A stretch of DNA of 64,000 nt from Papaver somniferum (GCF_003573695.1 NW_020621936.1:5518001-5582000); one strand, 5' to 3'. Shown: positions 35,476 to 46,695, numbered from the stretch's first letter. Made by a program: numbers and translations. The notes: generated from the letters alone by a model not told the origin.

Positions 35476-38202
35476 TTACAAAGAATCAAAGAAAGAAGTA
35501 AAAACTATTTTCTTGGTTAATCCTTCATTATCTTCATCAGACTTGTTTCCTTCTTCATCTGCATCAGAATCTCCATCACCATCAGAACTTCCATCACTAT
35601 CAGATTCTTCATCGTCAGCTTCGCTATCAAAGATAATCAAACTGAGAGTATTCTGTGGGATTTCTTCTAAAAGACAAGGATAATCAGAATGTGGGATATT
35701 ATGATCATCAAAAACCATTTGGTTGGTTTGATTGCGAAAATGCATAGCGTCATTCTTAAAATTCGCAACGGTGATCTTGATTTGATTCTTTAATCTAGAA
35801 TACTTGTCGTTGCGAGAAGAAAGATTCTTTGCGAGTTCATCCTTTTCAGCTTCAAGTTCTTCAATCTTTTCACGATATTTATTTTCAGAATCTGCGAACA
35901 AAAGACAATCAATTATTAACTTGAGGAAAATTCATAAGAAGCAAGAGATTAAAAAAGAAGAGCAATTAGCAACCTTCTCTGTCATAAATCATATCTCTAA
36001 TCAAGGTTGTATGTTCAACTTGGAGACTAACATTTACGCCTAAATCTTTTCTAGCATCATCTAAAACTTTCGCAGCCCAGAAAAATTCATCCTCACTACT
36101 TATGAGAAGACGAGAACGAATTTGATTTTCCCTTTCGCAGAGTTCAATATTCTTGCGGTTAGCTTCATCTCGCTCAAGTTGAACTTCAAGAAGAGTCTCT
36201 TGGAATTTCGCCAAAGCCTTGGCACCTTGATCAGAGATACGATCCTTATCATCTATGAGACCGCTAATTTTGGTTCTTAACTCATTGGTTTTCTCTTTGG
36301 AATCAATAAGGAGATGCTTAAATCTGTTGGCTAAGCCTAAACTGGATCTATGATCAATTTCTAAGAGGCGAAATTTCAATCTAAGTTCATTTAGATAAAG
36401 AGATGAAATTCTATCATTCGAGAAGCTATTTAAGGAATTGTTAAGACGTTCAAGAAGGGTATCATTATCCAAGGCATTAGGAAATGAGTGAAGAAGAGTA
36501 GCTTCATCAGAAAGGCCATAAATGTCTGCAAAAATGATCATTTAGATAAGATAAAACAACATGATGAATGAATAAAGAAAAAAGAGAAAAGTAACATACC
36601 GTAAAGTTGATTATTATCTTGTTGAAGACTAGAAATTTTGTTCTTATACGAGGAAGAATCAATTTCTAATTGTCTATTTTTCTCGCGAAGACCTTTAACT
36701 TCAGCTTCCAATTCTTCATTCTTCTTGCGAAATTGAAGATTCTTTTTTTCAAGATTTTCGCGTCTTCTCTCTAGATCTGAGGCAACAGCAAAATAAGCTT
36801 TTCCAGCCTGCGAAAAGATATAAAAAATATTAATATAGAAAGAGATTTTGAGTTATAACAATGAAGAAATAAAAGGATAAAAGCATACCAGACTATTGAG
36901 AGAATGCAAGAAGTCGGGAGTCACTGATCTAGAAACTCCATGAAGAGAGTTATCACCATCTAGTAAAGGGACATCACAAAGGGTAGCGAGATCTTTGCAA
37001 GTATTTTCGAATTGGCTATCTCCCATTCCTTGTAGAGAATCAGAAAAGAGTCCAGAAAGCTTAGCCATAGAAGATTCAGGTGGAGAATCTTCAGTTGCCT
37101 CATCACCCTTGTCACTTTCAAAATTTTCATTAGAAGGAACATTTGAAGGAGAAGAAGAACGAACTTTTCTTTTCTTTGGAGGAGGACCAGTTGATTTTTC
37201 TCTGCGAAGAGCACCTTTACCTTTATCACCAATCTTCGCAGCATCAGCAGATTCTTCTACTTCAGCAATAATCTTCACACACAGATAGAAATAAGAAATG
37301 GAAGCATGGAAGTAACAGTACTATTTAAAGTCATAACAGAAAATTTCTTACCTCATCTGTGTATGAGTGAAGAGCTAACATAGTACTAGATTTCCCAGTC
37401 ATGTTATAACTATCCTTCAATTTTTGGATCTGCGGAATGTCGCAAGAGTTAGCGAACAGAATAGTAAAAGTCAATAAAGAAATATAAAGTGAGTTAAAGG
37501 GGAGAAACATACCTCTTTCTCCTTCTCGGGCCAAGAGAAAACCCAAGGTTGATATGCAGCGAGATTCGCAGGAAGAACGTTTGATCCAGCAATGTAGGGT
37601 CCCTTTAACATTAAAGGAAAAACACACCATTTATCATCTTTGGATTGGCGAGGAGTTGTGTTTTAACCATAATGCCAGTCAATATCTTGCATAATAATTT
37701 TGGCTTCATCAATGTTATCTTTTCTTTTTAATCGAATACCCCAGCGAGTATTCTCTTTCTTCATGGAGATAAGTTCGTAGTTCTCAAAAAAATTCGCCAC
37801 TGTATACTTCTCAGCAACTATTTCTAAGTTTGCGAATTTTGGATCCCTAAGTTCTTTGGAGTAAAGAGATCCTCTACCAGCACCACAATTAGCGAACTCT
37901 AACATCAGGCGGATGCAGTCCCCACTTAGTTGGAAGATGGCTCGCGAAAATCCCGAATGAGCGAGAATTTCATAAAATAAAGGAAGATCTGGGTTATAAA
38001 GAGGAATAGGGAGACCTGCGAGAATATGACCTAGCAAAATTATGATTGATTGATCATCACAATATTGATCAGAGAAAAGCTTGACAGAAATAATTGATTC
38101 GGCATTCTCACCAGGAATGGTGGAGAGTGTGAAACCTTTATCAGCAAGATATTTTTGGACATCTTGTAAATTCTTCTCGTATCTATGACCACTTGGATCC
38201 AT
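35476..38202 (-). pseudogene. Antisense gene of the Tat-like element, six inferred exons
   Basis: Starting at the ATG at 38202 (MDPSGHRYEKNLQDVQ), six minus-strand segments join in frame through GT-AG introns: 38202-37513, 37429-37352, 37272-36889, 36807-36600, 36525-35974 and 35891-35476. Total 2328 bases, 775 codons plus stop. Most donors read GTATG or GTAAG, and several acceptors read CGCAG or TGCAG. Exon 1 resembles the 'putative gypsy type transposon' domain (Transposase_28 type; LAGLPIPLYNPDLPLFYEIL). Exon 3 is Ser/Pro-rich with a basic cluster PPPKKRKVRSSSPS resembling a nuclear localisation signal. Exons 4-6 are long coiled coil, then a very acidic tail (DSEADDEESDSDGSSDGDGD). One in-frame TAA at codon 180 (37663-37665) probably kills this copy. 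Antisense ORFs at this position are known in Tat-lineage elements; their role is not established. Exons are inferred without transcripts. Confidence 0.75.
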
Positions 38203-38361
38203 GTTTGAATATAGAATATGGGAATGTATAGGAAGTAAAAGGATTGAAGGAACAAAAAATTACAGTAGCAGAATTTGCAGAAGAATAACAGAGTTGCAGA
38301 GATGAGAGAATAAAAGTAGAAGAGAAAGTAAAAAGAAAAGTGGAAAAAGGGGGTAAGAAGA

Positions 38362-38369
38362 GTATATAA
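38362..38369 (-). promoter_or_regulatory. TATA-like box upstream of the antisense gene
   Basis: TTATATAC on the minus strand, about 160 bases upstream of the ATG at 38202. It is a plausible separate promoter for antisense transcription. Confidence 0.4.
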
Positions 38370-38571
38370 AGAAGATTTTTTACTCGAAGAAATAAACACC
38401 ATTAAGACGAAGAGACGTGAGCGGTTGAAAAGTAGCGGTTACAGAAGACGTGTAAAGAAATAAATGGAAGAGAGAGTACGTGTGATAAATGTGGAATATG
38501 AAAAGATAAGTAGCTGCGACATTTCTCACATCATTCTCTACTTTGCAGAGAAGATATGAGAAGAGGCAACA

Positions 38572-39041
38572 TGTAGGATCAGAATCTCGTAACAATAATG
38601 TCTCGGCGAAATTATTAATGACACAGCACAATAGCGTCGCAGAACAATTTCAGGAAGAATATAACAAACGGCGTCAGCTAGGATCATGAGAAAGGTGTAA
38701 TAGTCCTGCGAAAATTAGAGAGCTTGCGAAATTAACATTTGTAAGGTTGCGAGAATGTCGCAAACCATATCCGAAAATAAAGGACAGATTAGCTGTCATC
38801 CACTATGTATTTCCCTATAAATAGTCGTTCAAGTTGTAAAAAGAAGAGAGAGATCCTTTTGTGTAAGAAACAAGTAAACAGGAGAGAGAAAGTTTAGAGC
38901 AGAGATCATTCTTTAATCCTTTATCTTTTCTTGTAATAACATCCAAAGATTACTCAATAAAATTAAGAATATAAACCTAAAATGAGTTGGTTAATGATAA
39001 AATCACATGAAGAGTGTAGTGTAGGATTTCCTGCAACTACA
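38572..39041 (+). repeat. 3' LTR of the Tat-like element
   Basis: 470 bases, TGTAGGATC...CAACTACA, preceded by the purine-rich gagaagatatgagaagaggc. It contains TATAAATAG (38816-38824) and AATAAA (38956-38961), and is followed by the TSD GTTGA. Confidence 0.92.
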
Positions 39042-40424
39042 GTTGATATGAAAGTGATCATATGGTGAACCATTTGGTTGACTATTGTTGAACCAATAAA
39101 TGTACAAGTTTGGGTACGGTTACACAATCCTATAAACGTGCATTTAATTTGTGTGTAACAAGCTAGTTTTCGATCTAACGGTTGAAAGATATTAGCTTGA
39201 ATCTAATCAGGTTTTCATCTAACGGTGGATATTGAATGCTTTATTACCAAGCTAACATTGATTGCAAACCCTGATTTGAAAGGCTATATAAGGAAGAACT
39301 TTAGCAACTGGGAAACCTAATCCCCAAACCTCTGTGTGATACTAGTTATGCTAAGCTAGAGTCGATTCTCCTTTAACCTTTGGTTTCTTCTTCTAAACCA
39401 GGTTAACGACTTAAAGACTTCATTTGGATTGTGAAGCCAAACCGATACTACTTTCTTGTAGTTGTGTGATCTGATCTTGTTGTTTCTATCGTACGAGTAC
39501 AATTGTAATAATTGGTTTGAGATTGATATCTCCGATAGGCAAGATATAAAATTAATCACAAACACTCCGTCTCATCGTTTGCGATTCCGCAATATCTTTT
39601 TTCGATGCGTCAATTAAGATTATTGTGAGGTGATTGATAATACTAGGCTGTTCTTCGGGAATATAAGTCAGGTTTATCAATTGGTTCCTATTCACCTTGA
39701 TTTATCAAAATACGGAACAAAACTTGTAGGTATATTCGTGGGAGACGGATTTATCTATTACCGTAGACTTTTCTGTGTGATACATATTTGTTTATTAAAG
39801 TCTTCGACTTTGGGTCGTAGCAACTCTTAGTTGTGGGTGAGATCAGCTAAGGGAATCAAGTATGTAGTATCCTGCTGGGATTAGAGACGTAGGAGCATAA
39901 CTGTACCTTGGATCAGTGTGAGATTGATTGGGGTTCAACTACAGTCCAGACCGAAGTTATTTGGAGTAAGCTAGTGTCTGTAGTGGCTTAATACATTGTG
40001 TGTTTAATCTGGACTAGGTCCCGGGGTTTTTTGCATTTGGGGTTTCCTTGTTAACAAAATTCTGGTGTCTGTGTTATTTCTTTTCCGCATTATATTTTGT
40101 TATATAATTGAAATATCATAGGTTGTGCATTGTTCAATCAATTAGAATATCCGACCTTTTGGTTGTTGATTTAAATTGATTGACACTTGGATATTGGTCT
40201 TTGGTACCTTCCAAGTTATCTCTCTTGTATTCGACAAAGACTCGCAGATTTCTATTTTCTTGAGTATATATCAAATTGAGAGATTGAGATATAAACTCTT
40301 TAATATACTTTTATCTAGATTGAGTCTGACTGTCTAGTTGATTCTCTAGAAAGTATATTGGAGTTTGTCCATACAGATTGCTAAGCGAAATATTGGGTGT
40401 GGTTATTTTACCCCCACTTTTTCA

Positions 40425-40710
40425 CGTTTGTGTATTTTACTTCTAATTATAATAAACAATTATAATTGCGGAAATAGAAAAGTAAAAGACACAGCAAGAT
40501 TTTATTAACGAGGAAACTGGAAATGCAGAAAAACCCCGGGACCTTGTACAGAATTGAGCCGCTATACAAAATCTAAACCAACTTCGTGTAGTTGAGACCA
40601 AGCAACTAAACCTATAGTTTGCCTAGTTCCCTAGAATCTCTGCACCTCCAACTTTTAATAAGTCACGCACTTGGAAAAATTCCTTTGGTTCGTATTCCAA
40701 ACAGTAAAGG
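40425..40710 (-). repeat. LTR-B (right copy), segment 2
   Basis: It continues LTR-B after the solo LTR-A (cgtttgtgtattttacttc) and stops at cagtaaagg, where the family-A array begins. The counterpart in the intact LTR-B is about 15449-15746. Confidence 0.85.
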
Positions 40711-41369
40711 TGTTAGAGCATTGCTCGGTCGAACTCAAATGCGTTGCTATCTCAAGCATGTTTGTCAAGTTTAGTTGTCAAAACTATATGTCTTGATTTC
40801 TAGACTACTTATAGCTAAGTCTCGGTTTAGGACAGTTTAGTGTAGTTGAGCTCCAGACTCCATGGCGATCATCTTACGAAGACGAAGAACTACTCAAGGA
40901 ACCAGTGGAACTTCATCCGACTAAAAGGTATGTGGAGACTTGAACTTATCTATCACTCAAAAGTCTATCTACTCCATATCCTACTCTTGAGACAAAGTCG
41001 TATAAGTATGATACTTTTCATACTTACACATTTGCTATTTCGAGCCGAGTTTACTCGCCTATCTTTTTCTCTAAATATGTGTTGGTAAGCTTTTTCTTTA
41101 ACCACTTTTCATCTTTACCCGTGACGAATCATGATGATGTTTCAATCTTTAAAATAGATTTGATGACGATAGTTGTGAATAACGACTGTTATAACATTAT
41201 AGAAGAATGTTTCAATGATTGAAATGTAGAGTTGAGATTACGTAACCAACTATGGATATAAGCATATATAGTGTGTTCGCACATTAGTGTATCAATTCAT
41301 GTGTCGGACACCAAGTGTGTGCATATGTGTGCATACGGTATTGGTGAAGGAGACAGGTTGAGTACGCGT

Positions 41370-41570
41370 ACCCCTACGAGTACCAGCAGAAGTTTTCGAA
41401 CCGAAAAATTTCTGTTGAGTTTGTAAGTTTGCAAACTGGTAAACCAGTCACCTTAGGTACGCACACCCGTACGCGTACCCACGGAATTTTTCGAACCGAA
41501 AATTTCTGTTGAGTTTGTAAACTCAAATACGGTAGCTATGGTACACGTACCCGTACGCGTACCCAAGCTG
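41370..41570 (+). repeat. Word array in LTR-A copy 1
   Basis: GTACGCGTACCC-type words (partly palindromic GTACGCGTAC) alternate with conserved spacers containing tttcgaaccgaaaa and tttctgttgagtttgtaa. The equivalents lie at about 47330-47540, 53520-53640 and 55005-55185. Confidence 0.75.
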
Positions 41571-41850
41571 TTTATTTCTCAAATCGGAAGTTCATGAACT
41601 TAAAACAATAAATTATAATGAACTCATATGGATAACCATTGGATAACTATTTGTGAACCAACTAAGTGTACACGTTTAGGTACGGTTACTTAAACCTAAA
41701 TGAAATACATTTCATTTGTGTGTGACAAGCTAAGTTCCGATCTAATGGTCGAAAGATATTATCATGGCTAAATCAGGTTTTTAATCTAACGATGAATATT
41801 GAATGCTTTGTTGCCAAGGTAACTTGGATTGCAAACCCTGATTTGAAAAC

Positions 41851-41859
41851 TATATAAAG
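41851..41859 (+). promoter_or_regulatory. LTR-A TATA box, copy 1
   Basis: TATATAAAG, conserved at 47998-48006 and, inverted, at 58716-58724. Confidence 0.6.
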
Positions 41860-42980
41860 GAGACATCTAGAAACTGGAAAAACTAAAATCCACACACCTC
41901 CTTTGTGATACTAGTTGGTTTTGCTAGAGTCGATTCTCCTTTAACCTTAGGTTTCTTCTCGAAACCATGTAGGTTAACGACTGAAAGACTTTATTGGGAT
42001 TATGAACCCAGACGAAACTACTTCTCTTGTAGTTGAGCGTTCTGATCTTGCCATTTTCTATCGTACGAGTTCAATTGAATAATTGACTTGAGATTATGTC
42101 TCCGATATGGCAAGATAAAAAGAAATCACAAACATCTTCGTCTCATCGTTTGTGATTCCCCAATATCTAGTTTCGCTACCATACGATTTAGATTATTGTG
42201 AGGTGATTGATAATTCTAGGCTGTTCTTCGGGAATATAAGTCCGGGTTATCAATTAGTTCCTGTTCACCTTGATTTTATCATAATACTAGACAAAACTCA
42301 TAGGTTTATCTGTGGGAGACAAATTTATCTATTATCGTAGACTTTTCTGTGTGATACATATTTGTTTATTAAAGTCTTCGACTTTGGGTCGTAGCAACTC
42401 TTGATTGTGGGTGAGATCAGCTAAGGGAATCAAGTGCGTAGTATCCTTCTGGCATCTTGAATCAGTGTGAGATTGATTAGGGTTCAACTACAGTCCAGAC
42501 CGAAGTTAGTTTGTAGTAGGCTAGTGTCTGTAGCGTCTTAATATAGTGTGGTGTTCAATCTGGACTAGGTCTCGGGGTTTTTCTGCATTTGCGGTTTCCT
42601 CGTTAACAAAATTTGTAGAGTCTGTGTTATTTATATTCCGCATTATATTTTTTTATAAAATTGAAATATCACAGGTTGTGCGTTAAGATCAATCAATTAG
42701 AATATCCAACCTTTGGTTGTTGATTTAAATTGATTGACACTTGGATATTGGTCTTTGGTACCATCCAAGTTATCTCTCTAGTATTTGATAAAGACTTGCA
42801 GATTTCTATTTGCTTGAGTATAGATCAAATTGAGAGATCGAGATATTAACTCTTTGATATACTTTTATCAAGATTGAGTCTGACTGTCTAGTTGATTCTC
42901 CAGAAAGTATATTGGAGTTAGTCCATACAGATTGCTAATCGAAATATTGGGTGAGGTTGCTAGACCCCCGCTTTTTCAAT

Positions 42981-42992
42981 TGGTAAGAGAGC
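42981..42992 (+). other. Primer-binding site, copy 1 (degenerate)
   Basis: TGGTAAGAGAGC, two changes from TGGTATCAGAGC, two bases after the LTR end. Confidence 0.8.
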
Positions 42993-43045
42993 AGGAAAAC
43001 ACATTCAAGACCTCAAAAGTCTGTGTTTGTAAGCGATCTGACTCT

Positions 43046-44471
43046 ATGGACATAGGTGCTATCTCTATTAACGTACCACCAGTCTTCGATGGCTCAAACT
43101 ACTTATGGTGGAAAATTGTTATGCGAGTTTTTCTTCAAGCGCGTGATTTTCAATCATGGGTATATGGTATTAATGGCTATGATGCTCTCGTTGTGGCAAT
43201 AGGTAACTCTACTGTTCCAAAGAATATTGGCGAATACGATGCTGCTGAGATACTTGCTTCAAAGCAAAACTTCGACGGTTTGAATGCTATCATACATGAC
43301 ATTACCCCAAATCTTCAGAACCATGTGTCAAATTGCACTAGGTCTAAAGATGCGTGGGAATATCTTAGAAACCGTATTCGAAGGAAATACCAGTGAAAAG
43401 GAAGTCATGCTTCCAAACCTAAATTACGATTGGGAAAACCTTCGTATGGCAGATGAAGATTCATTTGATGAGTTTAATCACAAAGTGTCTGAAATTGTTA
43501 ATGCATGTTTATCATTGGGTAAGAATATTCCTGAAAAGGACATTGTGATGAAAATTATCAGATCGCTGCCAGCTAGATGCGATTCTAAGAAGAATGCCAT
43601 CGTTGAGGTAAATAACCTTGATACCCTCTCCAGAAATACATTGGTTGGGAAGCTAAAGATGTTTGATCACGAACATTCGTCCAAATCCAAGGATGTTGCG
43701 TTAAAAGCACTGAAAGACACAAAGTTACTTGATAAAATTAAAAATGTGAATATCTCTGCAGATGATCATTCTGAGACGGAATCATCAGATAAATATCTTG
43801 ACAAATCAGTCTCGATGATCACAAGACAGTTTAGGGATATTCTGTTGAAGAGAAGTAAACGGTTCTCCAGAGATAAGCCAAAGGCATCAGTCAAACCTCA
43901 TAATCATATTCCTCCTAAAAACAGTGACACAGATGAAACTGATGACAAGGATATACCTCAGTGCTTTAAGTGTAAGGGTTTTGCTCATTTTGCAAACAAG
44001 TGCCCAAATCGTAGAAAATACACTGGGAACAAAGGTCTTGCTGGGACACTTGATAAGATGTCTGGCAATTATGATTCTGATGAAGACAAGAAATCAAGTG
44101 TTGCTCTTCTATGTGAAAATATTGATTTTGATAATTGTAGCAATACATACATCAATCTTGATAATCTTTTAGAAGAGAATCCAATCAAGATGGAAGAATC
44201 AATTGACCCTTCTTTTGGAAACTCAATATTTAATGTTTCAGGATCTACTTTGTGCCTAGTAGCTTGCACTTCACAGGCGCCTGAATCATCTTATGCATTG
44301 ACATGCTCCTATTGTTCTCTCAAGGGTCATGAACTTTCAAAGTGTTTCAAGTACAAACCCAAGATGAGATATGTCAACAAGCTTCAACGAAGAGCAGATC
44401 GTCTAGCTACCAATCTTAAATTAGCGGAGAAAACAGTTGAGGTATGTAAGATCTTATCTTATCTTCATTGA
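43046..44471 (+). pseudogene. Family-A gag, copy 1 (frameshifted)
   Basis: It begins MDIGAISINVPPVFDG. A one-base insertion near 43358 (gtgggaatat versus gtgggatat in copy 2) shifts the frame inside the UBN2 region. The protein continues in the next frame to 44471, where a duplicated tatct ends it early relative to copy 2. It has two zinc knuckles, CFKCKGFAHFANKC and CSYCSLKGHELSKC. It aligns closely with the intact gag at 49191-50675. It cannot make full-length gag without frameshifting. Confidence 0.9.
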
Positions 44472-44969
44472 AGAAATTAGTTTCCAAAGATAGATTTAGA
44501 CCATTAGAGAAGAAAACATGGTATAAACATAAGGAAAGGCAGAGTTCCATGAATTCCAACCAAAAGGGTCATGGTGGACAAATTTTTGTTCACCACAACA
44601 CAACTTGATTGTGTTATCTTGTGCATATTGTCTCATGTGCCTGTTCAAAAGACACAAGATCTTGCACGCCTCAGGCTTTAAAAATTAAAAAATTTAGTTT
44701 TGTTTTTTAGCTTAGTATTGTTTGGTTTTTGGAATTCCCCCATATCACTGTTGATATTGGGAATGTCCGTTTTGACAAAAGAAGATGGGTTATTATCGAT
44801 AATTCTACTCTTTATAGGGTTGTGAGTTGGACGTGTACGAACCTGTTTAAAGGTTTCGAAACCCTACATTCGTTTTTTCCTTCTCTGATACTCTTTATAT
44901 CTTAAGACTGCTTGTTGAGATTGTGAATTCCTCTCACAAAACCGGTTGCATAAGGGTACTCCAAGCATC
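44472..44969 (+). other. Spacer between gag and ORF2, copy 1
   Basis: Non-coding. It contains TATA-like words (ctctttataggg near 44809, ctctttatatct near 44891). A GTATGTAAG donor-like word at the gag end (about 44441-44449) is conserved in copy 2. Confidence 0.45.
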
Positions 44970-45224
44970 ATGTCTTCTAATGGAAAAGATATCAATATGA
45001 TTTTTAAGCCATCAATCACTAAGGAAAAAGAGAAATCTCTTTTGTCTCCAACTTTGAAAAGAAAAAGAAGGAATGTGAGGAAGCCAAGAGTAGTTCCTTC
45101 TAATTTTCAGAAGTTTTCTGATGTTCTTGAAGAGTTGAAGCCGGCAAGAAAAGAGATTCAACAAATAAAGTCTTGTGTTTTAAGATCATTAGAAATTCAG
45201 AAGGCCCTGGTTCGACATCATTAG
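44970..45224 (+). CDS. Family-A ORF2, copy 1 (small basic coiled-coil-like protein)
   Basis: 84 codons, MSSNGKDINMIFKPS to the TAG at 45222-45224. It has a basic cluster KRKRRNVRKPR (nuclear-signal-like, or nucleic-acid binding) and a C-terminal heptad-like helix (EELKPARKEIQQIKSCVLRS). The frame reads on past the TAG to 45338 with sensible residues (EPYVPMAVDDKEFGDDKEVF). The same TAG is present in copy 2, so either the stop is original or both copies inherited it. No known domain was recognised. It lies 498 bases after gag and is open in this copy. It may be an accessory protein of the gag-only family or a relic of the ancestral polyprotein. Confidence 0.5.
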   Translation: MSSNGKDINMIFKPSITKEKEKSLLSPTLKRKRRNVRKPRVVPSNFQKFSDVLEELKPARKEIQQIKSCVLRSLEIQKALVRHH

Positions 45225-45338
45225 CCAAGACGGTTTGTTGGTATTGACTCCGTCCTCCATGAACCATATGTTCCAATGGCTGTTGACGACAAGGAGTTCG
45301 GGGACGATAAGGAAGTTTTCAAAGATCTTAATGTCTAG

Positions 45339-46681
45339 TAAATATTCTTATGAGAATTTTTTATTCTTGTTTTTGTTTAAGAAGGATAACTAGGATTTGG
45401 AATAGCCATTATTGTGAGTACACATAGCTATGTCCAACATTTTCATCTTGCAATGTTTTTAGATTTATTTATTTAAATTTTAAAGTGATTTGGAAGATGA
45501 TGTTTGCAGTATTAATCTTTATGTTTTTATATATTGCAATATGTTATGCGATATGTGTGTTTGCGTCGGTGAACTATTATTGTCCCATCCGATGTCAAAA
45601 GTTATCTCCTTCATATGTCGATATGCATGTATTGATACAAGATCGATGAACTTTTGACAAAAAAAAGGTAAGCCTATTATGTCAATTCTTTTATGAAAGA
45701 TATGTTAAAATCTTTTGTTTACAAGGATTATGTCTATTGTATGTCATTGTGCAAATAGTGATGGAAAATAGAATGAATCCTTGTCTATTCCGCAGTATTG
45801 ATCTTTCCCGATCCATGTTTTATTTTCGACTAGGCTAATCATAGATTTTTTTGTGATTAATTTGGTTGTGTATTCCGATTAAATTAATCATGGGTTCTCT
45901 TGTGATTAGTTTGGTTGAGAATTTTTGGATACAAAATCATTTCCTTATGGTTTTTGGTGTCCAAAGAAATCCTTCTTTTCTTGTAAAAGTAAGGTCGCTC
46001 TTGTTGTTCTTTCGGGAATGACATCAAATGGGGGAGAGTTCTTTTGAACTTGCGCTTAATTTCCACATCTTTGTGGGGCAGCTGTGGAATATTTTAGGTG
46101 TTATCTTGTATCTTTATAAAATCCTTGATGAATGCATTTAGCTTCGGCTATATGATTGCATCTAAACAAGTTGATATGTACTTTTCTTTGGTCTTGAAGC
46201 ATATCCGTGGAAATTTCATTAGGATCCCGTTTCCGTACCTTTGCCAATTTTATTGACAAAAAGAGGGAGAATTAATATGTAGTTCACACTACAAATACAT
46301 ATGGTTTACGTGTTTTACGGATCATTATGTAAGGGGGAGTGGTTTTCATGTTGAGATGAAAGTATTGACTAAGGGGGAGTGATACATATCACCATAGTAT
46401 TGTTGTCGAAGTTGTGATATAAGAACTTTGATACTGTGTAATAATACTATGACACTGTATAGCAATGATCTAAAGCTTTTGTTTTCTCATTGTTATGGCT
46501 ACGGATCTTCAACAACTATGATGCTGAATTGACCATCTATGGAATCATGGGAGTACTTGGAAAAGACGAAGTTTTCGAGTAATGTTGAAGCACCAAGGAG
46601 ATCAAGCATGTGGACGAGAAGCTAACAAAGTTTTATTTATTTTGTAATCCATATGTATTGATAGTTTTGCCACTAAAATTG
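45339..46681 (+). other. Non-coding 3' interior, copy 1, with several purine tracts
   Basis: No gene. Purine tracts lie near 46029 (aatgggggagag), 46260 (aaaaagagggagaa), 46331 (aagggggagtgg) and 46370 (aagggggagtga), before the terminal tract at 46684. The same ladder recurs at 51476-52860 and, inverted, in the other elements. Confidence 0.65.
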
Positions 46682-46683
46682 AC

Positions 46684-46695
46684 AAAGGGGGAGAT
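46684..46695 (+). other. Polypurine tract before LTR-A copy 2
   Basis: AAAGGGGGAGAT plus T abuts TGTTAG. It is preceded by the dyad-like ttgccactaaaattgacaaa. Confidence 0.85.

Larger units (their letters stand above)
29840..39041 (+). mobile_element. Tat-like Ty3/gypsy element, pol-deleted, with antisense gene
   Basis: 9.2 kb. In order: a complete LTR in inverted orientation, a 5'-truncated direct LTR, a primer-site-like sequence, gag-protease in one frame (three stops), a conserved non-coding block with tandem repeats, an antisense multi-exon gene, a purine-rich stretch, and the 3' LTR. The TSD GTTGA is at 29835-29839 and 39042-39046; other LTR-A copies read tatggttgatatgaaag at this site. 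Reverse transcriptase, RNase H and integrase are absent. The lineage is inferred from the gag and protease type and from an antisense gene between the pol region and the 3' LTR, a known feature of Tat-lineage elements. Confidence 0.88.
28855..40424 (+). mobile_element. Solo LTR-A, split by the Tat-like element
   Basis: It starts TGTTAGATCATTGCTCGG and ends CCCCCACTTTTTCA (40424). Without the nested element it is about 2.36 kb, the normal LTR-A length, and no primer site follows. The flanks are ctttt (28850-28854) and cgttt (40425-40429). The uninterrupted LTR-B at 15449 reads aacgtttgtg, so the TSD was CGTTT with one later substitution. The TATA box is near 39285-39293. Confidence 0.85.
40711..42978 (+). 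repeat. LTR-A copy 1
   Basis: 2268 bases, from TGTTAGAGCATTGCTCGG to CGCTTTTTCA. It has a word array at about 41370-41570, a TATA box at 41851-41859, and a deletion of about 170 bases relative to copy 2 (missing sequence equivalent to about 47590-47760). Confidence 0.9.

Noticed and set aside
35476..38202. Antisense gene as a captured host gene or envelope gene
   Set aside because: Its position between the pol region and the 3' LTR, its orientation and its N-terminal type match known Tat-lineage antisense ORFs. No signal peptide or membrane segment was recognised.
41370..41570. CRISPR-like array of short words and spacers
   Set aside because: The words are degenerate, spacers are conserved instead of unique, and the array lies in a plant LTR. 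It is promoter-region repeat turnover.
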